Below are positions 1-11,296 of a stretch of DNA of 64,000 nt, one piece after another (the stretch's first letter is position 1; every line of letters starts with the position of its first letter). This stretch comes from Muricea muricata (taxonomy: Eukaryota; Cnidaria; Anthozoa; Malacalcyonacea; Plexauridae): NCBI GenBank assembly GCA_963855995.1, contig OY979716.1, forward strand, positions 52,006,846 through 52,070,845, written 5' to 3'. The notes under the pieces are model-generated. The model did not search any database. It was not told the origin of the DNA and saw only the letters and a program-made list of their open reading frames with translations. Made by a program: the position numbers and the translations under genes.

Positions 1-123
1 AAATCTACCAACCGTGATAAAAATCATTTGAGTTCATATGCAAGGAAGGCGAAATGGCAGAAAGTGACGAAGAACTGTTTATTACTCAGAATACTTTTAT
101 AACAGAAGAAATAACTGAGTGAT

Positions 124-1735
124 GTGATATTAGAGGGAGGATCAGATATTAAGGCAAGGTTTAATCGCTGGTTATGCGATGCAGAAATACAGGAACGTGT
201 GCGGAAGTCTGTTCCTTTGGCCACGCGATACAAGGATGGATGGGCAGTGAAAACTTTCGAAACGTGGCGTTTAACCAGAGAAAAAATGGCGGTTAGTGAT
301 CAGAAAATCCGTTGTTTTAAGACACCTCTCGAAAATATATCGGCAGATGAGCTTAATGAGTCCATTTCGTATTTTGTGTTTGAAGTCAAAAAGCAAGATG
401 GCAGAGAATATCCAGCTAATTCATTGCATAGTTTGGTTTCCAGTTTACAACGTTATCTAAAAACTCAGTGTGGGAAAAATTTTCGATTCTTCAATGATGA
501 TTTCTTCAGCAAATTACGTACATCACTCAATACTGTAATGAAAGAGCGATCGGCGGCTGGAATAGGTGTAGAGTCCAAAAGAGCTGAAGTCATTTCACTG
601 GACGAAGAGAATCGATTATGGGCAAAGAGTATCCTTGGGAAGACAGTGGCACTCAGTTGGTCAAGATGTTAGTCTACATGTTTGGACTTCATTTCGCATT
701 ACAGGGTGGAAAGGAGCATCGTTGTCTGCATTGCATTAATCCTCAAATTGTTTTGAAGTACGACGATAAAGGGAAGAAATATCTGGAATACACGGAGGAT
801 ATTAGTAAGACAAACGCTGGTGGTCTTAACAACTGAAAGACGAGAGGGAAAATTACTCCTGCACATGAAAATGCTGACCCATCGCAATGCATAGTTCGTC
901 TGTATGAAAAGTATTGTAGTCTGTGGTAAGAGTTTGTTTTATTTAATCTACAGTTTATGCAATTTTTAACATGTAAATTCAGTTTAGTCAAAATAGTCTG
1001 TATTTAGTGTTTATAAAATATTTTTGATTTATTTAGTCCGAAAGAAAGAACCAGTGATGCTTTCTACCTGACTCCATTAAGAATTCCAAAGAATGATTGT
1101 TGGTATTCTACAGTTCCCTTGGGCCACAACAAGTTAGCAAGCACGGAAAAGCAATTGTGTGAGGCTGGGGGAATACAAAGTTTTAAGACAAATCATAGCT
1201 TACGAGCGACAGCCGCAACGAGATTGTACGACGCGAAAGTAGACGAACAGCTAATTTGTGAAAAAAACAGGTTTGTTTGCTTTATGGTTATAATAGAGAC
1301 TTAATAGGATGTATTTTTGGTAGTTTTTTACACACTAATTTAACGTGGCCATATATTATAGAGTTTAGTTTCTGTGTAGGTGCATGGTATTTCATTGTGT
1401 TAAATTTGATGTGTGGGATTAATTTCAGGTCATCAAAGTCTGGCTGTGCGAGCGAACAAAAGAACCAGTAAAGAGTTAAAAGAAAGCGTTTCGTCTGTAT
1501 TATACGGTAATTTGACAGAAACAAAAAAGACGTGTACAACGCCGATTGAAGTAAAGGAGGTGAACCCGGAGCCTGTCGAAATGAAGAAGAAAGCGACTCA
1601 CGAGCCTGTTGAAGAAAGTTAAAATAAGAAAAAAGCTTTTGAGCAGCATCATGAAGGACATAAAGATAAGAAAAAACCTTTCAACATTACTGTTAATTTT
1701 AACTTACATGAATGCAATCGTTTGTTTTGAATAAA
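124..1735 (+). pseudogene. Crypton-type tyrosine recombinase, decayed
   Basis: Resembles the Crypton-derived tyrosine recombinase/DUF3504 family, which cuts and rejoins DNA through a Tyr nucleophile. The 124-660 segment has the N-terminal core-binding region (KTFETWR; LHSLVSSLQRYL). The reading frame then shifts by one base near 640 and continues to about 836 (LHFALQGGKEHR), the conserved start of the catalytic half. An in-frame stop follows at about 834. An intron is likely at about 927-1039. The next segment carries the HxLR catalytic motif (TNHSLRATAATRL, about 1183-1220). A second intron (about 1271-1428) leads into GHQSLAVRANKR, but a 7-A run before its donor puts the exons out of frame by one. 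The family normally has Tyr where Asn stands in RANKR, so the nucleophile appears lost. A basic tail ends at 1620, with a His-rich continuation past the stop to about 1730. Confidence 0.75.
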
Positions 1736-1739
1736 ATTT

Positions 1740-2236
1740 ATAATGTTGTGTTATGTTAATTGAAAGGAATTAGCAGTAGGTTATTATTATTTTAAAATAA
1801 TAACATGGTATCGGGTTTTTATTTTTTAGTAATAACCTGTTACCCGGTTTATATTTCATGCAAAATGTTTCTTTCAACCCTGCCTTTCCCCCGGAATATT
1901 CAAATACCACCGCCTACTTTCAGACACTGGTTATTACGCCGAAATTAAAAACCGATGGAAAACAAAAGAATAGGGTGTGGCGAGTTTATAAGAAAGGTAA
2001 ATAGCAATATCCACCAGATAGGGATTTTTTCAAACCTTCTTAACATGCTTCGTAACTGGTGAAGCTCATAATAAAGTTCAGTTCTTTCGAGTTAAAGATA
2101 CCTTTTACTTATTACGAGTTCAATATCTTTGGTGTCATAGCTTTTAATGCCTTTCTGTGGCAGTTGAAAACTCTCTATCCGATTGATAGCGCTATCCACC
2201 TTTCGTACAACTGGCCCCTGGACAGTCAGGATATAT
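1740..2236. other. no gene recognised
   Basis: AT-rich sequence between the Crypton remnant and the integrase-core remnant. No convincing coding signal, tRNA or terminal repeat seen. Confidence 0.5.
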
Positions 2237-3161
2237 TCATTCACTGTTTAGTATACAGATTTCCATAACCAATTTTATTATGTCAGCTGTAAGAATAATA
2301 TTGTGTAGACAGTATTTTGTTATCATTCCCTGGTGTTTATAAGCTACATTGCATTTCAATAGGCATTTAGATGGGAACCATAAGCTCATATGGCAGATGG
2401 TTGTACATGGGGGTGTGGATGGATTTTTAAGAGCAGTGGTATTTCTTAGGTGTTCCAATAACAATGAAGCTACAACCGTTTTTGAACAGTTTCTTCTTGG
2501 CACCAGAAAGTTTTACTTTCCACGCCGGATCTGAACTGATCGCGGAACAGAAAACATAGAAGTTGCAAGATACATGCTGCAGAAATATGACATAACATCT
2601 AATCCTGCTCTTACTGGAAGGTCAATTCACAATCAAAGAATTGAAAGATTGTGGAGGGATGTCTTCACATATGTGTTGCAACACTACTACAATCTCTTCT
2701 AGTTTCTTGAGTCAAATGGGGAGCTAGATCCAGACAATGAAGTTCACATGTTCGCTTTACAGTATGTATTTATGCCAAGAATCAACAGGGCTCTTGCCTA
2801 CTTCACCACACAATGGAATCATCACCCCATTCGAACTGAAGGGGAGAAGAGTCCATTACAACTATGGATTGCTGGCTTTTATCAGTTTGCTGAATCTTAC
2901 TAGACAGCAGTAAAAGATGTTTTGGATTTAGGCACAGTTGACTTCAATGAATATGGCATTGATGACAATGGACCTATACTACCACTGCAAACCAATAATC
3001 ATGTAGTTGTACCAAGGTCCCTTGTTGAACTTTCTGAGGATGAGGAAACTTTCCTAGACAGCCAAGTACAGCCATTGTTTGATGATGAAAACTATGGAAT
3101 TGGATTATGCAGGAGAACTGTTAGTCTTGTACAAGAATTCCAGCAGGATTTGAATTCATAG
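2237..3161 (+). pseudogene. integrase-core (DDE/RNase H-fold) gene, decayed
   Basis: One frame from 2349 to 3161 encodes an integrase-like catalytic core of the type found in many copies in cnidarian and fish genomes. Visible motifs are HLDGNHKLI (first catalytic Asp), TDRGTENIEVARYM (second Asp region) and SIHNQRIERLWRDVF (Glu region), then an aromatic-rich stretch (FMPRINRALAYFTTQWNHHP) and an acidic C-terminal tail. Three in-frame stops (2532-2534 TGA, 2700-2702 TAG, 2901-2903 TAG) break the frame, so it is not translated whole. The upstream helical/HTH part is only vaguely visible before 2349. Related pieces lie at 50055-50804 and 56455-56637. Whether the family is a live transposon or a domesticated gene cannot be told from this copy. 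Confidence 0.75.
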
Positions 3162-3838
3162 GCATAGACGGAGTAATACGTGTCTGTGTGTGGATATTAT
3201 TTACAGATAGTGATGCAAAAATAAGAGAGTACAGTAAATGAAATATTTTTTAGGACTTCACTTGATGTAGGATAGTTGTGCCGGTCATGTATCTTAACTT
3301 TAAGGCATGTTAAGACTGGACGGGATTTGGCAACGCAATGGAATTTTAGATTTTCAATGTTTAAATTTCTTAATTATAGTTTTAAATTTTCGAAAGCGCT
3401 TGAGTAATTTAAGTTGTTGGGTTTGTATATCATGCAAAATTATTTTCCGTTCACCTCGTTTTGAAAACTGAAAAGCCGCATCTCGTTGTGTAATTGCGTT
3501 CGGTCTGTTCTGGCCTTCAATCTCGAGTGGCAAACATACACATCATAGAATTTCAACATATCCATGTTTTTTACTCATGACCCAGATCATTACCCAGATA
3601 CAATAATTAGCTATGCTGCAGAGGTTATTGTATTTGCGATAAAGTAGCTACAGTTCAATGCATGTACAAATCAAACCCTTACAGGACATAAGACCAATAA
3701 ACCATGTGTCAATAAACCATAAACCATTGTGACTGCTTTACAGTACACTCTCAAATTAACACAAAACATAATATTAACTAAACTGCAACTTCTAAAAAAA
3801 GAATCAGTTGTTGTAGAGGTTAGGTATGCAATACCCAT
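3162..3838. other. no gene recognised
   Basis: No long frame and no conserved motif seen on either strand between the integrase-core remnant and the HECT-type remnant. Confidence 0.45.
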
Positions 3839-4158
3839 CTACAAAACAGTATATACCTGGAGATTTCCAAAGCCACAACAATCAATCAGACATGATATGA
3901 GCAGATCACCAATTTCTTTGGAAGAGCAAGAATGTATGGACAGTATTAGCACCAAAGCGCATGTAGATGCTGTTGGTCTACACTGGCAGTTGTCCAGACA
4001 ACCATATCTAAAGTGTACATTAAGATCACAAGGGAAACCCATTGGTGGAATGGTTTCACAGCCAGCCATAAATTTAAAGACATCTTTCAGTTTTAGGTCT
4101 GGAGCCTCACTTACACCAATATGAGTGAAATGAAAAATTGGGCATTTACTGCATGTAC

Positions 4159-4350
4159 TGTATTAGTGGATGTGGACGCAGTTTTTGTTACGTGTTTTCC
4201 CATGTTTAGGAGTAGCATAGAGGGTCAAAGCTTGGAGAGGAGGGGGTGCACAGGGGTACTAATCTCAGTTTAAAAGACCAGATAAAAAGCTACAATTAAA
4301 CTAAACATGGGAAAACACGTAACAAAAACCGTGTCCGCCTCCACTAATAC
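4159..4350. repeat. foldback/MITE-like element with about 50-bp inverted ends
   Basis: The sequence 4159-4208 (GTATTAGTGGATGTGGACGC onward) is repeated inverted at 4301-4350 with only a few mismatches. The interior of about 92 bp encodes nothing. It sits in what would be the last intron of the decayed HECT-type gene. No clear target-site duplication seen. Confidence 0.75.
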
Positions 4351-4921
4351 ATACATTATGACATACGTTGGATAATTGGGGGATGAGAAGCAAAGGATAT
4401 GTTCAAGTTCACTTTGTCCTACTTAACTCATGCACTGTTTAATAATCCCTGCATGCAATTCTAACATGTTTAAAAAGAGACAAAATATTTTTTTACCTTT
4501 GTAGTACAAGTTTTGGATAAAATCTGTAAAGTGCTTGAATAGATCCTGCTCCTTAGATCTCAAAAGCTGTTGTTCGCTGAAATGAACCACTAGTCGTTAG
4601 AGAAATTCATCTGCTGTCATGTCAAAGCATGTAGATGCTGTAAACACAGGTTTAAATGCTGCAGGATGTTTCTGAATTTCTGCTAAGAGACCATGCAAAT
4701 GCAACCTTTTCCCAATTCTTTAAAGACAGGTTACAGTCGCATCTGCGCATGCGCTAGCTTTGTTTACATTTTTTGTTTTGATCAGCTTTAATTGCATAAA
4801 ATGAAGTATTTCAGTTCGTCGGCATAACAATGCATGAATGCAATATAATTTTACCAACAAGGAGCGAAAGAGTGCAGCAACAGCGAAGCATTTCTGTTTT
4901 TGTCCAAAGCCATTTTTTAAT

Positions 4922-5640
4922 CTAAAGCAATCTAGAGGGGCGATTTCGGCGAACCGAAATACCGAATGTGCGAGTTTGAATCATTTTTGTATTTAAATTG
5001 GATTTTAATGCCTTAATGGTTTTGGAAGTATTTATTTGTTCTGTATGATGAAGATTTTTATTGCGGGACCCTCGACAATCCAGGCAGACAGAGTTGTGTT
5101 GTCGAACGTTATGGCAGTCTTTCGAGAAAAGTTGTAGAATTAGAAATATAAAATTACTGATAACAATTTGCCTAAAATATAAATTTAAAAAGTACCCAAT
5201 TTCTTTACACAATTGGTTAAACATCTAATGTCACATTTAAAAAGTGGAATGTCTTGTGCACGTATATGATTGTGCTCATGATTAATTGGTTGGGGCAACA
5301 ACGCTGACAGTTTGCTTAAATTGTCAAAAGTTTTGCTTATCATTATCACTCAAATTACTTTCAGAATCTCATTTCCTCCTAATATTTTTGGTGCCTCCCC
5401 CTTCAACTAGGGGAGGAGGGTGCCATCCATTATATTTGCATTCTGGGGTGTAAGATTGTTATTCCAGCTTTGTTGCTTATTTAGCAGCTACCATTACATA
5501 TCTTTCACATCACTATGGCAAAACATGCCCCCTTGATCAAAGCCTTTATGCCTGGCACTTAGCATAATCCACTCATTATATATTTAATACATTATGCTTT
5601 TCAATAAATATTTTACTATATTGTCTAAATACCTTACCAC
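4922..5640. other. intronic or decayed stretch of the HECT-type remnant
   Basis: Lies between recognisable HECT pieces on the minus strand. The 100-codon minus frame 4922-5224 has no motif I recognise. Nothing else supported. Confidence 0.35.
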
Positions 5641-6639
5641 AAAAAAATTCTCTTATAAGTCCTCCACCATCAACAGCTTTTTCCCAATAAAATTGACTTT
5701 CAAAGTATTCTCTGGACTAAACCACTTGCTTCGTCCGCTAGCATCTACATAGTCCTCCTACAGCAGCTTGAGACGAACATATATGGCACTCTTTGCTTCC
5801 TTGACATTTTGTTGGAGAGACAGAAGACAATCTTGAAGATTAAACTGATCACTACTAGAGTTTGGCTGTTTGTCTGAAATGTGCACATTGGTTTCTTCAT
5901 CCTCACTTACGTGCATGTCATCACGTAAAAATTCCATCAGTAGATTTCCATATGTTTGTCTACTAGCAGAAAAACCATCTGCAATGTCAGCACATCTGTC
6001 TGCATGTTCTGCAATTTCACTTGTGGAAAACTTCTGTAGCATGTAGGGCAGTTGACTTTTATAGGACATGAACTGTCTTTATCACAAAATTGTCTGTGCT
6101 GGCTTGCTGTACTGTGCTCCCCTTCCTCTCTTTCTGTGTTTTGAGAAGTACTTGCACCTCGATTAACTTGCATCTCATCATCAGATTTGTTGCTACTTAT
6201 CCCTTTTTGTTCGAATGTAGAAATCATTAAAATATCTTCGTCACTGTCTATGTTGAAATTTTCCTCATCACTTATGTCCTGTTCAGAAATTGCTGACACT
6301 GCTCGAACATATATGGGTCCCTGCTTGTTCAGGTATTTTAAAACTTTCCCAGAATATGTTTGACAGGATGGATTAATCATCTTATTCCAAACTGCTCTTA
6401 CGAACTTGAACTTGGGCTCTGGTAAATTTCAAAAGCAGAAATTACACAACCTTGCATGTACAGTTTTTGCCGCTCTTAATGTCGTGGTACACAATCTGTC
6501 TTGGGTGATGTTATAAGCACAACATTTTGCAAACAGACTTCTCTTTGGACAGATCTTCTTCATCACTAAAGCCAGCAAAACGCTTTCTCTTTCCACCCAC
6601 ATTTCTCTTTCCGTTCTTGGGTCTATATTTGGCATAACT

Positions 6640-7029
6640 TTAGAATACCTCGCAGGTGAGAAGACGCTGTGTAGCCAATGGCTATGTGGCTACAGTATAA
6701 GTACCATGCACAGTGTAGCTACATAAACTAATATTAATTTAATATTTTTTTGTTTTGTGATACCAACCAGTGTCACAGTGATTTGGGTACCCCATGTTTT
6801 GTGTATTCCCATACTCATATAACTGGCAAATTTGTCACAGTGGACTTAAACGTAAGCGTACTGTTTTGCTATATTAAACTTTACTAGCAAAAGGTATTAT
6901 ATTTAAGACTATTCTCACTCACGGGGACTTTATCTACTTCACCAAATTTAGCTAAAGCGCGAGGCCTACGGGCGAGTAATGATTGTCGCGCTCCCTCTTG
7001 GTAGTCAGGTACTAAGGTAGTCATAGATA
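6640..7029. other. no gene recognised
   Basis: Non-coding. Contains isolated copies of the TAGCCAATGGCTATGTGGCTA type near 6670-6705, related to the array that follows. Confidence 0.4.
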
Positions 7030-7143
7030 TTACACGTAGCGAGGTAACCACGTAGTCAGTTGTCACGTGGCTAGTAGTGACGTAGCCACTAGCCGCGTAG
7101 CCACATAACCAGTAGCCACATAGCCAGTAGCTACGTAGCCATG
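7030..7143. repeat. degenerate short tandem array, GTAGCCAC/GTAGCCAGTA units
   Basis: About ten imperfect copies of a unit of about 10-12 bp (GTAGCCACATA, GTAGCCAGTAGC, GTAGTCAGTTG) run directly into the first in-frame ATG of the BEL gag at 7141. The unit is found again singly at 6670-6705. Confidence 0.65.
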
Positions 7144-9121
7144 TTGGCAGTAGGCATCTGGCCCTCCACGTCGTCAACTGCAGTGTCTTCTCGAACTAAA
7201 GAAAGAGTTAAAGTGGCAGAATTATTGGCAGAAAAGGCAATGCTCAAGCGTAAACAAGCACTTGATGTTGCTGCAGAAAATTTGAGACAAGAAACGGAGA
7301 TTGCAAAGGCTGAAGCCAGAGAAAAGGTGTACGGAGAACTCATAGATTACGAGGAGAAACCACTGATGAGTGTGAAAGAAAGGAAGAAAGTACGAACAGC
7401 GGCAACGGACGAATCAACATCAAATGTACCATGCGCTTCGAAGCCAAGATATTCTCACTCAACGTCTGCTGTTAGTCAACAGAAAATACCTTTGTTCACT
7501 CCGTCTTTGTCGGTATGGTCGTTAACGGATATATCGAGTTCACCTAAATCGACGCAAATGGCGTGGGATATTCGACACGAACGATCAGCGCAGAGTACTC
7601 GACCAGAACCAGATCCACCATGCGTGTGGGGTCTTCGACACGAACTTGAGCAACGACAGGCGTGGAATCCTCGACATGTGCCTGATCCACGATACTCGCG
7701 CAACCCTCCATGTGTACCCGATTACGTACCTAATCCACGATACACGCGTGCCCCACGACACGTTTCTGACTATGCACCCAATTCAAGTTGCCCAAGAGAT
7801 TCATCCCGTACCTAACGTTCTTTACCCTTCTGCTTCACAAGTGTACCAACCACCTGATTCAGCAAGTCTTGGTCGTGATATTTCCGAGTTGCGGCCTAAC
7901 GTAACGTCCAATCAAGAACCACAGATCAATTCTGAACAGCAATGGTACATGTTGCAGCAGGGTAATAACGAAGCGATGATGGCAGCTAATTTCCAACTAG
8001 CAGCAGCCATGAGTTTACCAAAAGTAGAAGTTTCAAGGTTTAAGGGAGATCCAATGGAATACAAATCGTTTGTAAAGGCCTTTGATGCCCGAATTGAGTC
8101 GAAAATTGCAAACAGCGCTGATCGTCTGTATTACCTAAATCAGCATTTGGTTGGTGAACCCAAGGAGCTCATTGGGGGATGTTTATACCTTGAACCGGAC
8201 TTAGGGTATTCAGAAGCAAGAAAGTTACTAGAAAGTGAATATGGCGATTCTTATAAGATTTCGACAGCGTATGTGAAGAAAGTTTTCGATTGGCCAATAG
8301 TCAAATATGATGATGTAACGGGACTCAAATGTTTTGTTCTCTTCCTCAAAAAAGTAAAAAATGCTATGTGTGCGATCGCAGATATGTCAGTACTAAATCA
8401 TCCAACAAATATGCAAATAATCGTGAGGAAGTTGCCGGCGAGTATACAAAATAAATGGCGAGACAGAGTCACAAAGATGAAGCGAAGTGATTAAAAGATA
8501 GCCAAATTCCAAGATTTGGTGAGCTTTGTTGACGAATGCTCAGAATCTGCAAATCACCCAGTATACGGAAAGGAGGTCCTTGGCTATAAAAGAACAGATA
8601 ATAAGGATAAGACGAAATTAATTGCTGGCAAAAACAGCAACAGTTTTGCCACAAAGGTTGGGATGCCAGGAGAACCAGTTACTCCCAAACAAATAGCGAA
8701 AAACAAAGTCAAAAGGGAGGAACTATGTCCATGTTGTAATAAATCTCATCAGCTGGACGATTGCGAAGACTTCATTAAGAATTCCATAGAGGCTCGGAAG
8801 TCACTTTTAAAAGAGAAGAAATTGTGCTTTTCTTGTTATGGACAAAATCATATTGCAAGAGGATGCCTACAGAAAAAGACATGCAAGTCTCGCGGTGAAA
8901 AACATCCAACCGCGTTACACATTCCTGATTTCCAGTCAAAGAAACGAGAAAATGAAGAAAAGATTAACGATGGCTATATTGACATACCAGCCAAGGAAAA
9001 CAAGCACAGAGATGGTATAGGCGAGGCAATTATTTATCACACAATCCTGCCTGTGAGAATAAAAGAGAAAGGCAGCAGAAAGTCAATTGAAACGCATGCT
9101 TTTTATGACAACGGCAGCTGA
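7141..9121 (+). pseudogene. BEL Gag and start of protease, decayed
   Basis: An N-terminal Lys/Glu-rich coiled-coil segment (7200-7400) precedes a Pro/Arg/His-rich region with a repeating PRHVPDPRYSRNPP pattern. A frameshift near 7790 leads to the conserved Gag core (DUF1759-like: VSRFKGDPMEYKSFVKAFD, about 8030-8085). A stop at 8492-8494 separates the C-terminal part. Two zinc-knuckle motifs follow at 8727-8900: CPCCNKSHQLDDC, and CFSCYGQNHIARGC with the CKS tail. The protease begins at the end (AFYDNGS, in place of the usual D-T/S-G), and a TGA at 9119-9121 falls right in its active-site loop. Gag would package element RNA in cytoplasmic particles; this copy cannot make an intact one. Confidence 0.8.
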
Positions 9122-10727
9122 GGATCATTCATGACTGAGAAGTTACGAAAGCAATTGGGCGTGGAAGGCATGAAAACTGCGTTACAGCTGGGAACCATGC
9201 ACGGTCGGAGATACGTTAATAGTAATGTGCTTACGAATCTCATAGTCACCGACTTGAATGACGAACATCCAATTGAAATTAACAAAGTATTCACAAGAGA
9301 GTTTATTCCCGTTGATCATAATCAAATCCCTACTCCAGAGATGGTGTCGAAATGGGATCATCTCGAGTCAGTTGCAAAGGACATTCCTGGTTATAGACCG
9401 AACTTGGAAATTGGTCTCCTCATTGGAAATAACTGCATTCTGGCGCATGAACCATTAAACGTTATCCCGAGCAAAGGTAATGGTCCTTTTGCTGTTCTTC
9501 TTCGACATGGTTGGTCTGTTGGTGGCCCTGTAAGTGAAGAACCTATGCACCCAGACGCAAAGAACGTCAATGTTAACCGCATAACAATACGCGAGATTGA
9601 AAGTGTTAAAGAAATTGTTACTCCACAGCTTCTTTTAAATGCGCTGGCATTGGACTTTAACGAATACAATACTGGAGGTAAAGGTGTAGATGGTGAGGGG
9701 TTTTCACAGGAAGACAAGCTATTTATGAAGAAAGTGGAAAAGGGAACACGGTTGAGCGACGGCCATTACAAAATTCCTTTGCCGTTCAGAAACGAAAATG
9801 TAGTCATGCCAAACAACAAACGTCAAGTGATCAAGCGAGCGGACTTACAAAGAAAGAAGATGCTGAAGGACCCAAATTATCGGAAAGACTACAAAATATT
9901 CATGACAGATGTTATTGCAAAGGGCTATGCAGAGAAGCAGAAGGGAAAGTGTGGTATATTCCTCATCATGGGGTATACCATCCGAAAAAACCTGGATAGA
10001 CCCGTGTAGTCTTTGACTGCAGTAGCAGATTTCATGGAACATCGATCAATGATAAGCTGCTCCCAGGTCCTAACCTCACCAACACATTGACAGGCGTATT
10101 AACGGGATTCAGACAAGATCCAATTGGGTTTATGGCGGACATTGAAGCGATGTTCTACCAAGTAAGAGTCCCAATCTCTCAACGAAATTACCTTCAATTC
10201 CTATGGTGGCCAAATGGTGATTTAAGTTCTTCCATAGAAGAATATCGTATGACGGTACATCTTTTTGGCGCTGTCTCCTCACCAACTTGTTCCGTCTTCG
10301 CCCTCAGGAAAACCGCTAGTGATAACGAGAAAGAGTTCGGGCCCCTAGTTGCTAAGACAATTAAACATAATTTTTATGTGGATGATTGTCTAAAGTCGAG
10401 AAACGATACTTTATCTACCGTCAATTTGATTAATGATCTAGGACAGTCTTGTGCCAAAGGAGGTTTTCGTTTAACAAAGTTCTGCAGTAATTCACGCTCT
10501 AAGGAATTAAAGAATTTGGATCTGCAACAGAAAGATTGCCACTCGAAAGAGCGCTTGGCGTCTATTGGAATATAGAGTCTGACGACTTCGAATTTCACAT
10601 TACCTTAAATTCCAAACCTGCCACAAGAAGAGGAATACTACCAGTTGTATCCTCGGTATATGACCCACTTGGTTTCATAGCCCCGTTCATTCTTCCAGCA
10701 AAGAAAATTTTGCAGGAACTTTGCTAG
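9122..10727 (+). pseudogene. BEL protease/reverse transcriptase, decayed
   Basis: Continues from the protease stop. The 9131-10009 frame contains the protease C-terminal part (LIGNNCILAHEP, VLLRHGWSVGGP) and the connector to RT. RT motif A is at about 10135 ([11 protein letters not shown]), and the catalytic FYVDD box is at about 10372-10386. A frameshift near 10535 leads to the connection to RNase H ([16 protein letters not shown], about 10635-10690), a motif highly typical of BEL/Pao and Pao-like elements. Stops lie at about 10007 and 10725. RT would copy element RNA to cDNA. The inverted copy at 13.4-15.7 kb does not contain this part. Confidence 0.85.
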
Positions 10728-11296
10728 GAAAAGCAACTAGATTGGGACGACGAAATTCCGATTGCATATCAAAATCGATGGTCTAAATAGAAAAATGATC
10801 TTCATATCCTCGAGCAACTTCTCATCAAACGCAGCCTCATTCCACCTGACTTTGGAAAGATAGTATCTCTTCAGTTGCATGTGTTTTCCGATGCGAGTTT
10901 TATGGGTTATGGTGCAGTAGCATATCTTCGCCTTAAAGATGACAACGGTCAAATTCATTGTGCCTTCCTTATGGGAAAATCTCGCCTTACTCCTTCCAAA
11001 GTAATCACTATCCTCGCTTAGAGCTTGTTGCAGCAACCTTATCAGCACGACTAGGTCGACTATTGGATGACGACGTAAAAGAGAAACCTGACATCATAAT
11101 CTTTCATACTGATTCAACTACAGTTCTGCGATACATTCAGAACGAACAAACCAGATTTCACGTTTCCGTAGCAAATCATTTGCAAGTCATTCGAGACCTA
11201 ACCGAAGTGATGCAATGGAGATATGTCCAGTCCAATGAAAATCCAGCAGATCATGCATCAAGAGGTATGGATGGCAGGTCAGTCTTGGAACAATGA
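10728..11296 (+). pseudogene. BEL RNase H, decayed
   Basis: RNase H-fold motifs appear in order: VFSDASFMGYGA (about 10882), RLELVAATLSARLG (about 11020, after a frameshift), FHTDSTTVLRYIQNE (about 11104) and NPADHASRGM (about 11240). These supply the expected acidic residues for cutting RNA in RNA/DNA hybrids. A TGA follows at 11294-11296. The sequence from about 11080 onward is duplicated in inverted orientation at 13444-15748, where the same stop is an Arg codon. Confidence 0.8.

Larger units (their letters stand above)
3839..6638 (-). pseudogene. UBZ4-HECT ubiquitin ligase-like gene (G2E3-like), decayed
   Basis: Read on the minus strand, this has the domain order of the expanded G2E3-like family. 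A basic N-terminal segment (6638-6420, uncertain) precedes an acidic region (EQDISDEENFNIDSDEDIL). A UBZ4-type zinc finger follows: CPTCYRSFP, then a frameshift near 6030, then EIAEHADRCADIADGF. The HECT domain starts at about 5810-5650 with a stop near 5757 and a frameshift before AVDGGGLIREFF. A further exon (about 4700-4483) reads LLAEIQKHPAAFKPVF and has an in-frame TAA near 4597. The last exon (about 4095-3845) carries IPPMGFP and PTASTCALVL, where the Cys matches the HECT thioester position. HECT ligases take ubiquitin on this Cys and pass it to substrates. The middle of the N-lobe was not found. Multiple lesions make it a pseudogene. Confidence 0.7.

Noticed and set aside
3729..4124. 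131-codon plus-strand frame
   Set aside because: It is opposite the HECT C-terminal exon with the PTASTC motif, and has no motif itself.
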